Positions 1-7,698 of a DNA stretch of 10,410 bases are shown here, one piece after another (position 1 is the first letter of the stretch; each line of letters opens with the position of its first letter). A program made the position numbers and the translations under genes. A model generated the notes under the pieces. The model saw only the letters and a program-made list of their open reading frames with translations, was not told where the DNA came from and did not search any database. Source of the DNA: Clostridiales bacterium UBA1246 (GTDB taxonomy: Bacteria > Bacillota > Clostridia > Oscillospirales > Oscillospiraceae); assembly GCA_002308315.1 (NCBI GenBank), contig DBWE01000110.1:3132-13541 (forward strand), written 5' to 3'.

Positions 1-693
1 AAAATACTTATCTTGGAAGACGAGGCCAGCATACGCAGCTTTATCGTGCTCAATCTCCGCCGTTCCGGCTATGAGCCCATAGAAGCGGAAACGGGAGCCG
101 AGGCGCTTGAGCGGATCCGGCAAAATCCCGATATCAGCCTGGCGGTGCTGGACGTGATGCTGCCGGACATAGACGGCTTCGAGGTATGCCGCAGGATAAG
201 GGCGACCGACTCGAAAATGGGGATAATCATGCTGACGGCGAGGGCGCAGGAGATAGACAAGGTCACCGGCCTGATGACCGGCGCGGACGATTACATCACC
301 AAGCCGCTTACCTCCATCGCGGAGTTCACCGCCCGCATCGACGCGCTTTACAGGCGCGTCGGCGGAGAAGAGGGAGACGACGGAAGCGAGATAGTAAGGG
401 GCATATTCCGCCTGAACACCCGCAGCAGGACCCTGGAGAAAAACGGCCAGCGCATACGTCTGACGCAGGTGGAGTACGCGATAGTGAAGCTGTTCATGGA
501 CAATCCCGGCAAGGCGATGTCGAGAGAAGAGATACTTGCCGCCGTATGGGGCGACGAATACCTCGGCGAGACCGGCGAGACCAAGGTCGTTGACGTGAAC
601 ATACGCAGACTGAGGATCAAAATAGAGGACGATCCCACAAATCCCGAGTATATCACCACGGTATGGGGCCACGGCTACAAGTGGGGCTTCTGA
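1..693 (+). CDS. OmpR/PhoB-family response regulator, 5' partial
   Basis: DNA-binding response regulator of a two-component system, partner of the kinase that follows. The frame is open from base 1 (reading KILILEDEAS), so the start codon lies just upstream of the window and probably only the initiator Met is missing. Seen in the sequence: the acidic pair E-D-E at codons 6-8; the phosphoacceptor Asp in VLDVMLPDIDGFE (codon at 151-153); the switch Thr in MLTAR; and the conserved Lys in DDYITKP (codon at 301-303). The C-terminal half is a winged helix with the family's EEILAAVWG, KVVDVNIRRLRIKIE and final GHGYKWGF. Full length would be about 231 residues, normal for the family. The kinase starts 7 bases after its stop, so the two are almost surely cotranscribed. 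The signal and target genes cannot be told from sequence; resemblance to PhoB/ResD-type regulators is family-wide and does not justify a gene symbol. Confidence 0.95.
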   Translation, partial: KILILEDEASIRSFIVLNLRRSGYEPIEAETGAEALERIRQNPDISLAVLDVMLPDIDGFEVCRRIRATDSKMGIIMLTARAQEIDKVTGLMTGADDYITKPLTSIAEFTARIDALYRRVGGEEGDDGSEIVRGIFRLNTRSRTLEKNGQRIRLTQVEYAIVKLFMDNPGKAMSREEILAAVWGDEYLGETGETKVVDVNIRRLRIKIEDDPTNPEYITTVWGHGYKWGF

Positions 694-700
694 GGGGAAT

Positions 701-2134
701 ATGAAACTGCGCGGCATCAAACAAAGATGGATGTTCAACTGCATGCTCGTGACGGTGCTTGCCGTGCTGGCGGGCGTGATGGCGTTTTCGGTATCCAGAG
801 CCAATTACTATTACAGCGGGATACGCTCGGGCATGGAGTCCAAGGCCAGAACGGCGGCGGATTTCTTCGCAAACTACGTGACGAGGACTTACGCCGAGTA
901 TTACCAGAGCGCGTACAGGTATACCGAGCTTTTTGACGGACGCGACCGAATGGAGCTGCAGTTCATCAATACTCAGGGGCGAATAGTCGTATCCACCTAC
1001 GGCCTTACGGCGGGAACGTCTCCGGGCACCGACGATATTTCCGGCGCGATAGAAACGAAAAGCCTGAAAAGCTGGACCGGCAGAAATCCCGCCACGGGAG
1101 AAAGGATAACGGCGGTCTCCTCGCCGGTGCTGTACTCCAACGGTCAGGTCGCGGGAGTCATGCGGTACGTTACCAGCCTGAGGCTGGCCGACAGACAGCT
1201 GCTGCTGAACGTGCTGCTCGCGCTGGGAGTGGGCGCGGGCGTGGTGCTGCTGGTGTTCCTGCTGAGCACCATCTTCATACGCTCGATAGTCACGCCCGTG
1301 CAGGAGGTCACCGTGATGACCCGGCGCATAGCGGACGGAGGCTACGGCAGCCAGATAGAAAACAAGTACAGAGACGAGATAGGCGAGATGGTCGACTCCA
1401 TCAACGAGATGTCGATACAGATAAGCCAGTCGGAAAAAATGAAGGCGGAGTTCATATCCTCCGTTTCCCACGAGCTGCGCACGCCGCTGACCGCCATTGC
1501 CGGCTGGAGCGAAACGCTGAGCTATGACGACGGCATGTCGGAGGAGTCGAAAAAGGGCCTGGAAAACATAATAGAGGAAGCAAAAAGACTCACCAACATG
1601 GTCGAGGAGCTGCTCGACTTTACCCGCATCGAGGACGGACGCTTTACCGTGAGCATTGAAAAGCTCGACATAGAGGCAGAGCTTGAGGACGCGATCTTCG
1701 CTTACAGAGAGCTTTTCAAGCAGAAGGGGATCACGCTGGAGCACATACCCTCCGAGGAGCCCTTGCCGATCATCCCGGGAGATCCCGAGAGGCTCAAGCA
1801 GGTCTTCCTCAACGTGCTGGACAACGCCGCCAAGCACGGCGGCTCAGGCAAGAGGATAACCGTGATGATAGACCTTTCCCGCGATCATGAGGGCGGCGGA
1901 AAGGACTACGTGAGGATAAGAGTGCGCGATTACGGCCCGGGCATACCGCCGGACGAGCTTCCGCACGTCAAATACAAATTCTACAAGGGCAGCTCCAAAG
2001 CGAGAGGCAGCGGCATCGGCCTTGCGGTATGCGAGGAGATAGTAAGGCTGCACTCCGGAGTGCTCAATATCGAAAACGCCGAGGGCGGCGGAACGGTGGT
2101 CACCATACTGCTGCCCGTTTCCAATAATCCGTAA
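701..2134 (+). CDS. Membrane sensor histidine kinase (HAMP-HisKA-HATPase)
   Basis: Sensor kinase of 477 residues, expected to autophosphorylate on His and pass the phosphate to the regulator encoded just upstream. Order of parts: membrane helix about 13-31; an extracellular segment about 34-165 whose FINTQGRIVVS and later SSPVLYSNGQVAGVMRYV strings look like a Cache/PAS-like sensor fold (inference); a second membrane helix about 167-195; HAMP about 195-245 with the DEIG motif at 225-228; HisKA with SSVSHELRTPL, phosphoacceptor His257; N box NVLDNAAKHG 371-380; G1 box DYGPGIP 410-416; KFYKG F box; G2 box GSGIGLA 436-442. All catalytic boxes look intact, so it should be active. The start ATG follows GAGGGG at 692-697 with a short 3-base gap. 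No cytoplasmic PAS domain is present. The ligand is unknown. The DUF1385 gene begins 13 bases after the stop. Confidence 0.95.
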   Translation: MKLRGIKQRWMFNCMLVTVLAVLAGVMAFSVSRANYYYSGIRSGMESKARTAADFFANYVTRTYAEYYQSAYRYTELFDGRDRMELQFINTQGRIVVSTYGLTAGTSPGTDDISGAIETKSLKSWTGRNPATGERITAVSSPVLYSNGQVAGVMRYVTSLRLADRQLLLNVLLALGVGAGVVLLVFLLSTIFIRSIVTPVQEVTVMTRRIADGGYGSQIENKYRDEIGEMVDSINEMSIQISQSEKMKAEFISSVSHELRTPLTAIAGWSETLSYDDGMSEESKKGLENIIEEAKRLTNMVEELLDFTRIEDGRFTVSIEKLDIEAELEDAIFAYRELFKQKGITLEHIPSEEPLPIIPGDPERLKQVFLNVLDNAAKHGGSGKRITVMIDLSRDHEGGGKDYVRIRVRDYGPGIPPDELPHVKYKFYKGSSKARGSGIGLAVCEEIVRLHSGVLNIENAEGGGTVVTILLPVSNNP

Positions 2135-2147
2135 AGAGGTGAAGCGC

Positions 2148-3098
2148 ATGGATAAAAAAGAAGGCGCCGCCTGCTTCCGCACCACCATAGGCGGGCAGGC
2201 GCTGATAGAGGGCATAATGATGCGCGGCCCGAAAAAACAGGCGATAGTCGTGCGCAGTCCCAAGGGACTGGTCGTAAAGGAAGAGGAAATAAAGCTGATA
2301 AAGGACCGCTACCCGATCCTCGGCCTGCCGCTGATCAGAGGGGTGGTGTCGTTTTTCGCCTCGCTGATATCGGGCATGAAGGCCCTGATGTTTTCCGCGG
2401 AGTGCATGCCCGAGGAGGAGCAGCAGGCCCAGGAAAGCAAGCTGGACAAATGGATAAACGAGCATTTCGACGCCGAGAGATCGTCCAAAATAATAATGTC
2501 CGTATCCATGGTCATAGGCATAGCCCTGGCGGTCGCTTTGTTTTTCGTGCTTCCGTACTTCATCACCGGGCTGCTGTCCGGGGGGATCAGGTCGAACATA
2601 ATCAAGAACCTGTTCGACGGAGTGATCAGGATATGCATTTTCCTGTTCTATATGTGGGCGGTGACCCGCATGAAGGAGATACACAGGGTGTTCGAGTATC
2701 ACGGGGCGGAGCACAAGTCGATATTCTGCTACGAAAAGGGACTTGAGCTCACCGTTGAAAACGTCCGCCCGCAGCCGAGGCAGCATCCGCGCTGCGGAAC
2801 GAGCTTCCTCTTCGTGGTGATGATCGTGAGCATGCTGGTGTTTTCGGTGGTCAGCTGGAAAAACCGACTGGTGGGCATGTTCATAAGGCTGCTGCTGCTG
2901 CCGGTGGTGGTGGCGATAAGCTATGAGATAAACCGCTGGTGCGGCAGACACGACAATATACTTTCCACCGTGCTCGCCGCTCCCGGCAAGGCGCTTCAGA
3001 GGCTGACGGTATATGAGCCGGACGACGGCATGATAGAGGTCGCCATCGAGGCGCTCAAGCTTGTGATACCGGAGGAAAAGGGCTCGGACGAGTGGTGA
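2148..3098 (+). CDS. DUF1385 (YqhQ-type) polytopic membrane protein
   Basis: Member of the DUF1385 family, widespread in Firmicutes (B. subtilis YqhQ). Some databases call it a predicted metal-dependent enzyme, but I know of no established function. Family signatures are plain: GGQALIEGIMMRGP at 15-28, EYHGAEHKSIFCYE at 183-196 (His185, His189 possible metal ligands), HPRCGTSFL at 213-221, and the C-terminal EPDDGMIEVAIEAL at 290-303. Hydrophobic stretches near 116-138, 157-174, 219-236 and 240-257 suggest four membrane helices, with the conserved His/Cys motifs between the second and third. I start it at ATG 2148, giving 316 residues, because AAAGAGGTG (2133-2141) sits 6 bases upstream as a ribosome site. 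A GTG at 2139 would add three residues but lies inside that site. It sits between the two-component genes and prmC; DUF1385 next to prmC is a recurrent Firmicutes arrangement. Confidence 0.92.
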   Translation: MDKKEGAACFRTTIGGQALIEGIMMRGPKKQAIVVRSPKGLVVKEEEIKLIKDRYPILGLPLIRGVVSFFASLISGMKALMFSAECMPEEEQQAQESKLDKWINEHFDAERSSKIIMSVSMVIGIALAVALFFVLPYFITGLLSGGIRSNIIKNLFDGVIRICIFLFYMWAVTRMKEIHRVFEYHGAEHKSIFCYEKGLELTVENVRPQPRQHPRCGTSFLFVVMIVSMLVFSVVSWKNRLVGMFIRLLLLPVVVAISYEINRWCGRHDNILSTVLAAPGKALQRLTVYEPDDGMIEVAIEALKLVIPEEKGSDEW

Positions 3099-3102
3099 GC
3101 CG

Positions 3103-3954
3103 ATGAGGACCTACAACGATATTTACATCGACGCCTCGAAACGGCTGAAAAAAGCCGGCATAGAGGCGGCTTCGCTCGAGGCACGGCTGTTGCTTGCATA
3201 CGCGGCGGACAAAACGCCGGAGGAGCTGCTGAGGGACATCCGGATGTATCCCGGGGACGAGACGGAGCAGAGGGCGGAGCTGTTTTTCAGCCGCCGCCTT
3301 TCCGGAGAGCCCGCGGCCTACATCCTCGGAGAATGGGAATTCTGCGGGCTCAGCTTTGAGGTGAATCCCAACGTGCTCATTCCGAGGATGGATACCGAGC
3401 TGCTGCCAGAGCTGCTGCTGGAGCATCTGGCGGAGCGGGAGAAGCCGAGGATACTCGATCTGTGCGCGGGAAGCGGCTGCATAGGCCTGACCGCCGCGGC
3501 GCGGAGAGCGGACCTGACCGCAGTGCTCGCGGACATAGACGAGAGGGCGCTGATCGTTTGCCGCCGCAACGCCCGGCGGCACAGACTGACTTCGCGCTCT
3601 TACTGCGTAAAGGCGGACGCTCTGGCCGGGCCCTCCGAGAAGCTCGGGAGCTTCGACGCGATAGTATGCAATCCTCCGTATATCGCCTCCGGGGAGATAG
3701 ACGGGCTTGACCCGTCCGTAAAGGACTATGAGCCGAGATCGGCGCTGGACGGAGGCGAAGACGGGCTTGATTTTTACAGGAGCGTCTGCGCGTTCTGGAT
3801 CGGGCTGCTCAGAAGCGGGGGGATACTCGCCTTCGAATGCGGCGAGGGACAGAGCGGCAGAGTTAAGGACATCGCCCTCAGCGCGGGGCTGACGTATTTA
3901 CGGAGCGCAAACGATACGCTCGGCGTCGAACGGGCTGTCGTCTTTCGGAAATAA
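3103..3954 (+). CDS. prmC: Peptide chain release factor N5-glutamine methyltransferase
   Basis: PrmC (HemK) methylates the Gln of the GGQ motif in release factors RF1 and RF2 using S-adenosylmethionine, which is needed for efficient translation termination. At 283 residues it has the usual length. An N-terminal helical domain (about 1-75) is followed by the family stretch AAYILGEWEFCGLSFEV (71-87) and VLIPRMDTE (91-99, where many homologues have PRPETE). The Rossmann SAM site is ILDLCAGSGCIGL (117-129), the acidic residue ending strand 2 is in VLADIDE (141-147), and the catalytic NPPY lies at 190-193, followed by PRSALDGGEDGLDFYR (211-226). ATG 3103 lies 4 bases after the DUF1385 stop; the weak GGTGAG just before it suggests translational coupling. 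The usual partner prfA (RF1) is not next to it here. Function is secure from the NPPY and flanking motifs. Confidence 0.96.
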   Translation: MRTYNDIYIDASKRLKKAGIEAASLEARLLLAYAADKTPEELLRDIRMYPGDETEQRAELFFSRRLSGEPAAYILGEWEFCGLSFEVNPNVLIPRMDTELLPELLLEHLAEREKPRILDLCAGSGCIGLTAAARRADLTAVLADIDERALIVCRRNARRHRLTSRSYCVKADALAGPSEKLGSFDAIVCNPPYIASGEIDGLDPSVKDYEPRSALDGGEDGLDFYRSVCAFWIGLLRSGGILAFECGEGQSGRVKDIALSAGLTYLRSANDTLGVERAVVFRK

Positions 3955-3957
3955 TGC

Positions 3958-3964
3958 GGGGAGG
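3958..3964 (+). promoter_or_regulatory. Ribosome binding site of recA
   Basis: GGGGAGG, 8 bases before the TTG at 3973. This near-ideal Shine-Dalgarno match is what fixes TTG as the recA start, since the first in-frame ATG comes only at residue 39, inside the conserved core. Confidence 0.8.
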
Positions 3965-3972
3965 ATAAGGAT

Positions 3973-5076
3973 TTGGCTACGAAAAAACAGCATGTTGTAG
4001 AGAGCGCGGCGCCCGCCGCCGACAAGAAGAAGGCTCTGGAGACCACACTCGCGCAGATAGAGCGCAATTTCGGACCGGGCTCAATAATGCGTCTGGGAGA
4101 ATCCGCCGGGATGAACGTCGAGGCGATCTCGACCGGCTCGCTTACCCTGGACATGGCGCTCGGCATCGGCGGAGTGCCCAAGGGCAGGATAATAGAGATA
4201 TACGGGCCGGAGTCGTCCGGCAAGACCACTCTTGCCCTGCATATACTCGCTTCCGCTCAGAAGGCGGGAGGCGAAGCGGCGTTCATCGACGCCGAGCACG
4301 CCCTCGATCCGTCCTACGCCCGCGCCCTCGGCGTGGACATAGACCGGCTGCTCATTTCTCAGCCCGATACGGGCGAGCAGGCTCTGGAGATAACCGAGGC
4401 GCTCGTGCGCTCCGGCGCGGTGGACGCCATCATAATCGACTCCGTCGCGGCGCTCGTGCCCAGGGCGGAGATCGAGGCGGAAATGGGGGACTCCGTGGTC
4501 GGCCTGCACGCGAGACTCATGTCCCAGGCCCTGAGAAAGCTTGCCGGCTCGATATCCAAGACGAACTGCGTGGTGGTGTTCATAAACCAGCTGCGCGAGA
4601 AGATAGGCGTGGTGTACGGCAACCCCGAGACCACCACCGGCGGCAGAGCCCTGAAATTCTACTCGAGCGTGAGGCTGGAGGTGCGCCGCACCGAAACGAT
4701 AGCCAACGGCCATGAGAAGATAGGCAGCCGCACCAAGGTGAAGGTCACCAAGAACAAGGTCGCGCCGCCCTTCAAGGAAGCGGAATTCGATATCATTTAC
4801 GGCGAGGGCATATCCCGCCTGGGCGAGATAACGGACATAGGCGTGAACATGAACATCATAGAAAAGAGCGGTTCATGGTTCACCGTGAACGGTCAGCGCA
4901 TACAGGGCAAGGACGGCGTGAAGGTGTTCCTGAAGGACAACCCCGACGTCGCCGAGGAGATAGAGAAGAAGATAATAGCCGATTTCGACGCCGCCGCGGC
5001 CGCCCGCAAGGCTCCGCCCGCGGCCGTCGCCGCAGGCGCCGCGGTGAGAGTGGACGCGGACGACTTCGAAGACTGA
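3973..5076 (+). CDS. recA: Recombinase RecA (TTG start)
   Basis: RecA forms ATP-dependent filaments on single-stranded DNA, pairs homologous strands and triggers LexA self-cleavage in the SOS response. The 367-residue product is full length. Walker A is GPESSGKTT at 78-86; the catalytic Glu is E108 in FIDAEHALD; Walker B is AIIIDS ending at D156; loop L1 is about [24 protein letters not shown] (204-211) carries the allosteric Gln206; loop L2 is about 212-226. The C-terminal tail turns Ala/Pro-rich and ends in the acidic DADDFED, as in many RecA proteins, where it modulates DNA access. The start is TTG, supported by the site at 3958-3964. The gap to prmC is only 18 bases, and recX overlaps the stop, so recA appears to be read mostly as part of an operon. 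By hand count 22 of its 32 Ile codons are ATA. A poor LexA-like site upstream is discussed in the findings. Confidence 0.98.
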   Translation: MATKKQHVVESAAPAADKKKALETTLAQIERNFGPGSIMRLGESAGMNVEAISTGSLTLDMALGIGGVPKGRIIEIYGPESSGKTTLALHILASAQKAGGEAAFIDAEHALDPSYARALGVDIDRLLISQPDTGEQALEITEALVRSGAVDAIIIDSVAALVPRAEIEAEMGDSVVGLHARLMSQALRKLAGSISKTNCVVVFINQLREKIGVVYGNPETTTGGRALKFYSSVRLEVRRTETIANGHEKIGSRTKVKVTKNKVAPPFKEAEFDIIYGEGISRLGEITDIGVNMNIIEKSGSWFTVNGQRIQGKDGVKVFLKDNPDVAEEIEKKIIADFDAAAAARKAPPAAVAAGAAVRVDADDFED

Positions 5077-5708
5077 TGCGCCTTGAAAAGATCGTTCCCT
5101 CCGCCCGGGACAGCGACAGACTCACGCTCCTGTTCGACGACGGCAGCTCCCTGCGCTGCGGCGCCGGAGAGCTGCTCGAATTCGGACTCAGCCGCGGCAC
5201 GGAGCTGGATGAGGAAAAATTCGGACGGCTGAAGGACGCCTGCGAGTACTACCGCGTGCGCATGAAGGCGGCCGAGCTGACGGCGATGAAGGCCATGTCG
5301 GCCGGCGAGCTCAAAAGGAAGCTGCGGGAGAAGGGCGCCTCGGAGGAAAACGCCGGGCGGGCGAGCGAACGGCTGCGGGAGCTCGGAGCGATCGACGAGG
5401 AGGAATACGCCCGCATGATCGTCCGCCGCTGCGCGGCGAAGGGCTACGGAAGGGCAAGGATCACCGCCGAGCTGCGCCGTCACATGCTGCCCGCGGAATA
5501 CTGGGACGGCGCTCTTGCCGAGCTTCCGGAGAGCGGCGATAAGCTGGACGCATTCATAAGAGAAAGGCTTTCCGGCAAGAAGCCGGACATGCGGGAGAAA
5601 AAGCGCGTCAGCGACGCTCTGGCCCGCAGAGGCTACGGCTGGGAAGAGATCAGCTCCGCGATGCGGAGGTACGAGGAAACGGCGGAATATCCGGAGGAAG
5701 ACCGATGA
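5076..5708 (+). CDS. recX: Regulatory protein RecX
   Basis: RecX binds RecA filaments and inhibits or shortens them, limiting recombinase activity. The 210-residue product has the family's repeated three-helix units: MSAGELKRKLREKGASEENA (74-93), LGAIDEEEYARMIVRRCAAKGYG (103-125, the best conserved block) and a C-terminal unit with RVSDALARRGYGWEEISSAMRRY (177-199). The N-terminal 60 residues form the extra beta-rich domain found in longer Firmicutes RecX proteins (inference from the LTLLFDDG and EFGLSRG strings). Its ATG overlaps the recA stop as ATGA at 5076-5079, and no good ribosome site precedes it, so translation is probably coupled to recA. The open frame extends upstream inside recA, but that part is only a shadow. 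Assignment rests on the motifs and on recA adjacency. Confidence 0.93.
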   Translation: MRLEKIVPSARDSDRLTLLFDDGSSLRCGAGELLEFGLSRGTELDEEKFGRLKDACEYYRVRMKAAELTAMKAMSAGELKRKLREKGASEENAGRASERLRELGAIDEEEYARMIVRRCAAKGYGRARITAELRRHMLPAEYWDGALAELPESGDKLDAFIRERLSGKKPDMREKKRVSDALARRGYGWEEISSAMRRYEETAEYPEEDR

Positions 5709-7015
5709 GATCGCATAAGGTCACGGTAGTGTCGCTGGGCTGCGCGAAAAACCAGGTGAACAGCGAGCAGATGCTGTGGAAGCTGGAAAAGGAAGGGTAC
5801 CCCCTCACCGGGGACGCGGCGGAGGCGGACACGATAATAATAAACACCTGCGCTTTCATAGACAGCGCGAAAGAGGAAGCGATAGACGCCATACTCGAGT
5901 ATTCATCCCTCGGCGGCAAGCAGATAATAGTCGCCGGCTGCCTTGCGCAGAGGTACAGGGAGGAAATACTCAGCGAGCTGCCGGAGGTGGACAACCTCGT
6001 GGGCTGCGGAAGCTACGACGAGATATGCCGCGCCATTGAAATGGCGGACGAGGGGAACAGAGAGGGCGTCTTCGGCGACATAGACGCTCCGGTGAGCGAG
6101 AGCGGGCGCATAACCGACTGCAGCCGGGGCTGGGCGTATATCAAGATAGCCGAGGGCTGCAGCAACCGATGCGCCTACTGCATCATTCCCAGGCTCCGGG
6201 GCAGATACCGCAGCAGGCCGATGGAAAACATACTGCGCGAGGCTCGCGATCTTGCCGACCGGGGCGCGAAGGAGCTTATCGTCGTCGCCCAGGATATCAC
6301 GAGATACGGCACGGATCTGTACGGAAGACCCTCTCTCGCCAAGCTTATAAAAGAGCTCGCAAGGACGGAAAAGATCGAATGGATACGGCTGCATTATCTG
6401 TATCCGGACATGATAGACGACGACCTTATACGCACCGTAGCGGAAGAGCCCAAGGTGGTGAAATATCTCGATATACCCATACAGCATATAAACGACGGGA
6501 TACTGCGCGCCATGAACCGCCGCGGCAGCGGAGAGGAGATCGAAAGGCTCATAGAGAAGCTCAGACGCGAGATACCCGGCGTGGTGATACGCACCAGCCT
6601 CATAACCGGACTTCCCGGGGAGGGAGAAAAGGAGTTTGAGGAGCTGTGCGATTTCCTGAAAAGGACCGGGCTGGAAAGAGCCGGAGTGTTCGCGTTTTCA
6701 CCGCAGGAGGGCACGCCGGCCTTCGATATGGACCGCCCGGACGCCGAGACGGCGCAGCGCAGGGCCGAGCTGCTTGCGGACATACAGTCGCGTATAATGG
6801 ACCGCTTCAACGAAAGCCGCATAGGCTCCGAAACGAGAGTGCTCGCCGAGGAATACGATCCCGAAGCGGACTGCTGGTACGGCAGGAGCTGGGCGGACTC
6901 CCCGGACGTGGACGGAAGAGTGAGCTTCTCCGGAGAGGGGATCAGCCCCGGAGAGTTTTACGACGTAAGGATAACCGGTACCGTCGGAGGCGACCTTACG
7001 GGCGAACTGATATGA
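5705..7015 (+). CDS. rimO: Ribosomal protein S12 methylthiotransferase RimO
   Basis: Radical-SAM enzyme that adds a methylthio group to the conserved Asp of ribosomal protein S12. Three domains are visible in 436 residues. The N-terminal MTTase domain has cluster-binding cysteines C13 (SLGCAKNQVNSE), C49 (NTCAFIDSAKEEAID) and C79 (VAGCLAQRY). The radical SAM domain has the CxxxCxxC motif at C152, C156 and C159 (AEGCSNRCAYCIIPRLRGRY) and the family's YLDIPIQHIND (254-264). The C-terminal TRAM domain is about 372-436. The GCAKNQVNSE and IPIQHIND wording is that of RimO rather than MiaB or MtaB. ATG 5705 overlaps the recX stop as ATGA and has GGAGG at 5693-5697, 7 bases upstream, so it can also be initiated independently. 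pgsA follows, a pairing common in Firmicutes. Confidence 0.96.
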   Translation: MRSHKVTVVSLGCAKNQVNSEQMLWKLEKEGYPLTGDAAEADTIIINTCAFIDSAKEEAIDAILEYSSLGGKQIIVAGCLAQRYREEILSELPEVDNLVGCGSYDEICRAIEMADEGNREGVFGDIDAPVSESGRITDCSRGWAYIKIAEGCSNRCAYCIIPRLRGRYRSRPMENILREARDLADRGAKELIVVAQDITRYGTDLYGRPSLAKLIKELARTEKIEWIRLHYLYPDMIDDDLIRTVAEEPKVVKYLDIPIQHINDGILRAMNRRGSGEEIERLIEKLRREIPGVVIRTSLITGLPGEGEKEFEELCDFLKRTGLERAGVFAFSPQEGTPAFDMDRPDAETAQRRAELLADIQSRIMDRFNESRIGSETRVLAEEYDPEADCWYGRSWADSPDVDGRVSFSGEGISPGEFYDVRITGTVGGDLTGELI

Positions 7016-7045
7016 CGGCGAGAACATGAAAGGACGTTTTGGCAG

Positions 7046-7591
7046 ATGACCACCGCAAACAAGATAACCCTTGTCAGAGTGGCGCTTATCCCCGCATTCA
7101 TAGCGCTTATGCTGCTCAAATTCAAATACTCGGATTTAGCCGCCCTCGTCGTTTTTGCCGCCGCGTGTCTGAGCGACTTTGCCGACGGATATATAGCAAG
7201 GAAATACGATCAGGTCACGACCTTCGGAAAATTCATGGATCCGCTCGCCGACAAGCTGCTGGTGGCCGCCGCGCTGCTTATCTTCGTGGCGCGGGGGCAG
7301 ATGCCGTCCTGGGCGGCCTTTATCGTGATAGCGAGAGAATTTGCAGTGACCGCGCTGAGACTCGTCGCGGTGGACGGCGGAGTGGTCATCGCCGCGGGCA
7401 TATCCGGCAAGGTGAAGACCATGGTCTCCATGATATGCATCTGCGTAATGATAACCCCGCTGCACTCGATGACCGTCATACCCGGACTGATGAACTTCGA
7501 CGGGCTTGCGGTGATACTGATACTGCTGACCACGGTATGGTCCGGCGCGGAATACTTCGTGCGCAACGCGAAGCTTCTCAAACTGAAATAA
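7046..7591 (+). CDS. pgsA: CDP-diacylglycerol-glycerol-3-phosphate 3-phosphatidyltransferase
   Basis: PgsA transfers the phosphatidyl group from CDP-diacylglycerol to glycerol 3-phosphate, making phosphatidylglycerophosphate, the first committed step to phosphatidylglycerol and cardiolipin in the cytoplasmic membrane. The CDP-alcohol phosphotransferase signature is complete: D44, D47, G48, A51, R52, G61, D65 and D69 within SDFADGYIARKYD and FGKFMDPLADK. The length of 181 residues is typical. Hydrophobic segments near 9-24, 29-43, 71-82, 87-107, 124-137 and 152-170 fit six membrane helices. ITLVRVALIPAF near the N terminus is characteristic of PgsA as opposed to PssA. The start is ATG 7046; GAAAGGA at 7028-7034 lies rather far upstream (11 bases). 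It is the last gene of the long plus-strand train, before a strong terminator. Confidence 0.95.
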   Translation: MTTANKITLVRVALIPAFIALMLLKFKYSDLAALVVFAAACLSDFADGYIARKYDQVTTFGKFMDPLADKLLVAAALLIFVARGQMPSWAAFIVIAREFAVTALRLVAVDGGVVIAAGISGKVKTMVSMICICVMITPLHSMTVIPGLMNFDGLAVILILLTTVWSGAEYFVRNAKLLKLK

Positions 7592-7616
7592 ATAAAAAAA
7601 CAGGTCGAATAAACAG

Positions 7617-7654
7617 ATCGCCCCGGATAATAATAATGATCCGGGGCGATTTTT
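7617..7654 (+). terminator. Intrinsic terminator after pgsA
   Basis: Perfect 12-bp inverted repeat, ATCGCCCCGGAT (7617-7628) and ATCCGGGGCGAT (7639-7650), around a 10-base AT-rich loop, followed at once by TTTT (five T counting the last stem base). This is a textbook Rho-independent terminator, 25 bases after the pgsA stop, and it marks the end of the long operon. Confidence 0.93.
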
Positions 7655-7698
7655 GTGCGTATGCGGTAAGCTCGCCCGCGGAAAAGGGAGCGGGACAT

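Noticed and set aside
653-1837. Long antisense open frame (394 codons) opposite the histidine kinase
   Set aside because: The product is a His/Arg/Tyr-rich string without family motifs, as expected from the reverse strand of GC-rich coding DNA; the plus-strand kinase has every catalytic box.
2100-2951. Antisense open frame (283 codons) opposite the DUF1385 gene
   Set aside because: Low-complexity His/Gln-rich product, no ribosome site, fully overlapped by a clear DUF1385 gene.
3950-3955. AATAAT as a -10 box for an internal recA promoter
   Set aside because: No acceptable -35 at 16-18 bases, and a start point near 3962 would cut the recA ribosome site.
4081-4713. Antisense open frame opposite recA
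   Set aside because: Shadow of a strongly conserved gene; no independent support.
7675-7694. Small hairpin CCCGC/GCGGG enclosing the ribosome site of the 149-residue gene
   Set aside because: Only 5 base pairs with a 10-base loop; too weak and too easily found by chance in GC-rich DNA to call an RNA switch.
7039-7698. Upstream extension of the 149-residue gene to TTG 7039
   Set aside because: It would run out of frame through pgsA and across the terminator; ATG 7699 has its own ribosome site.
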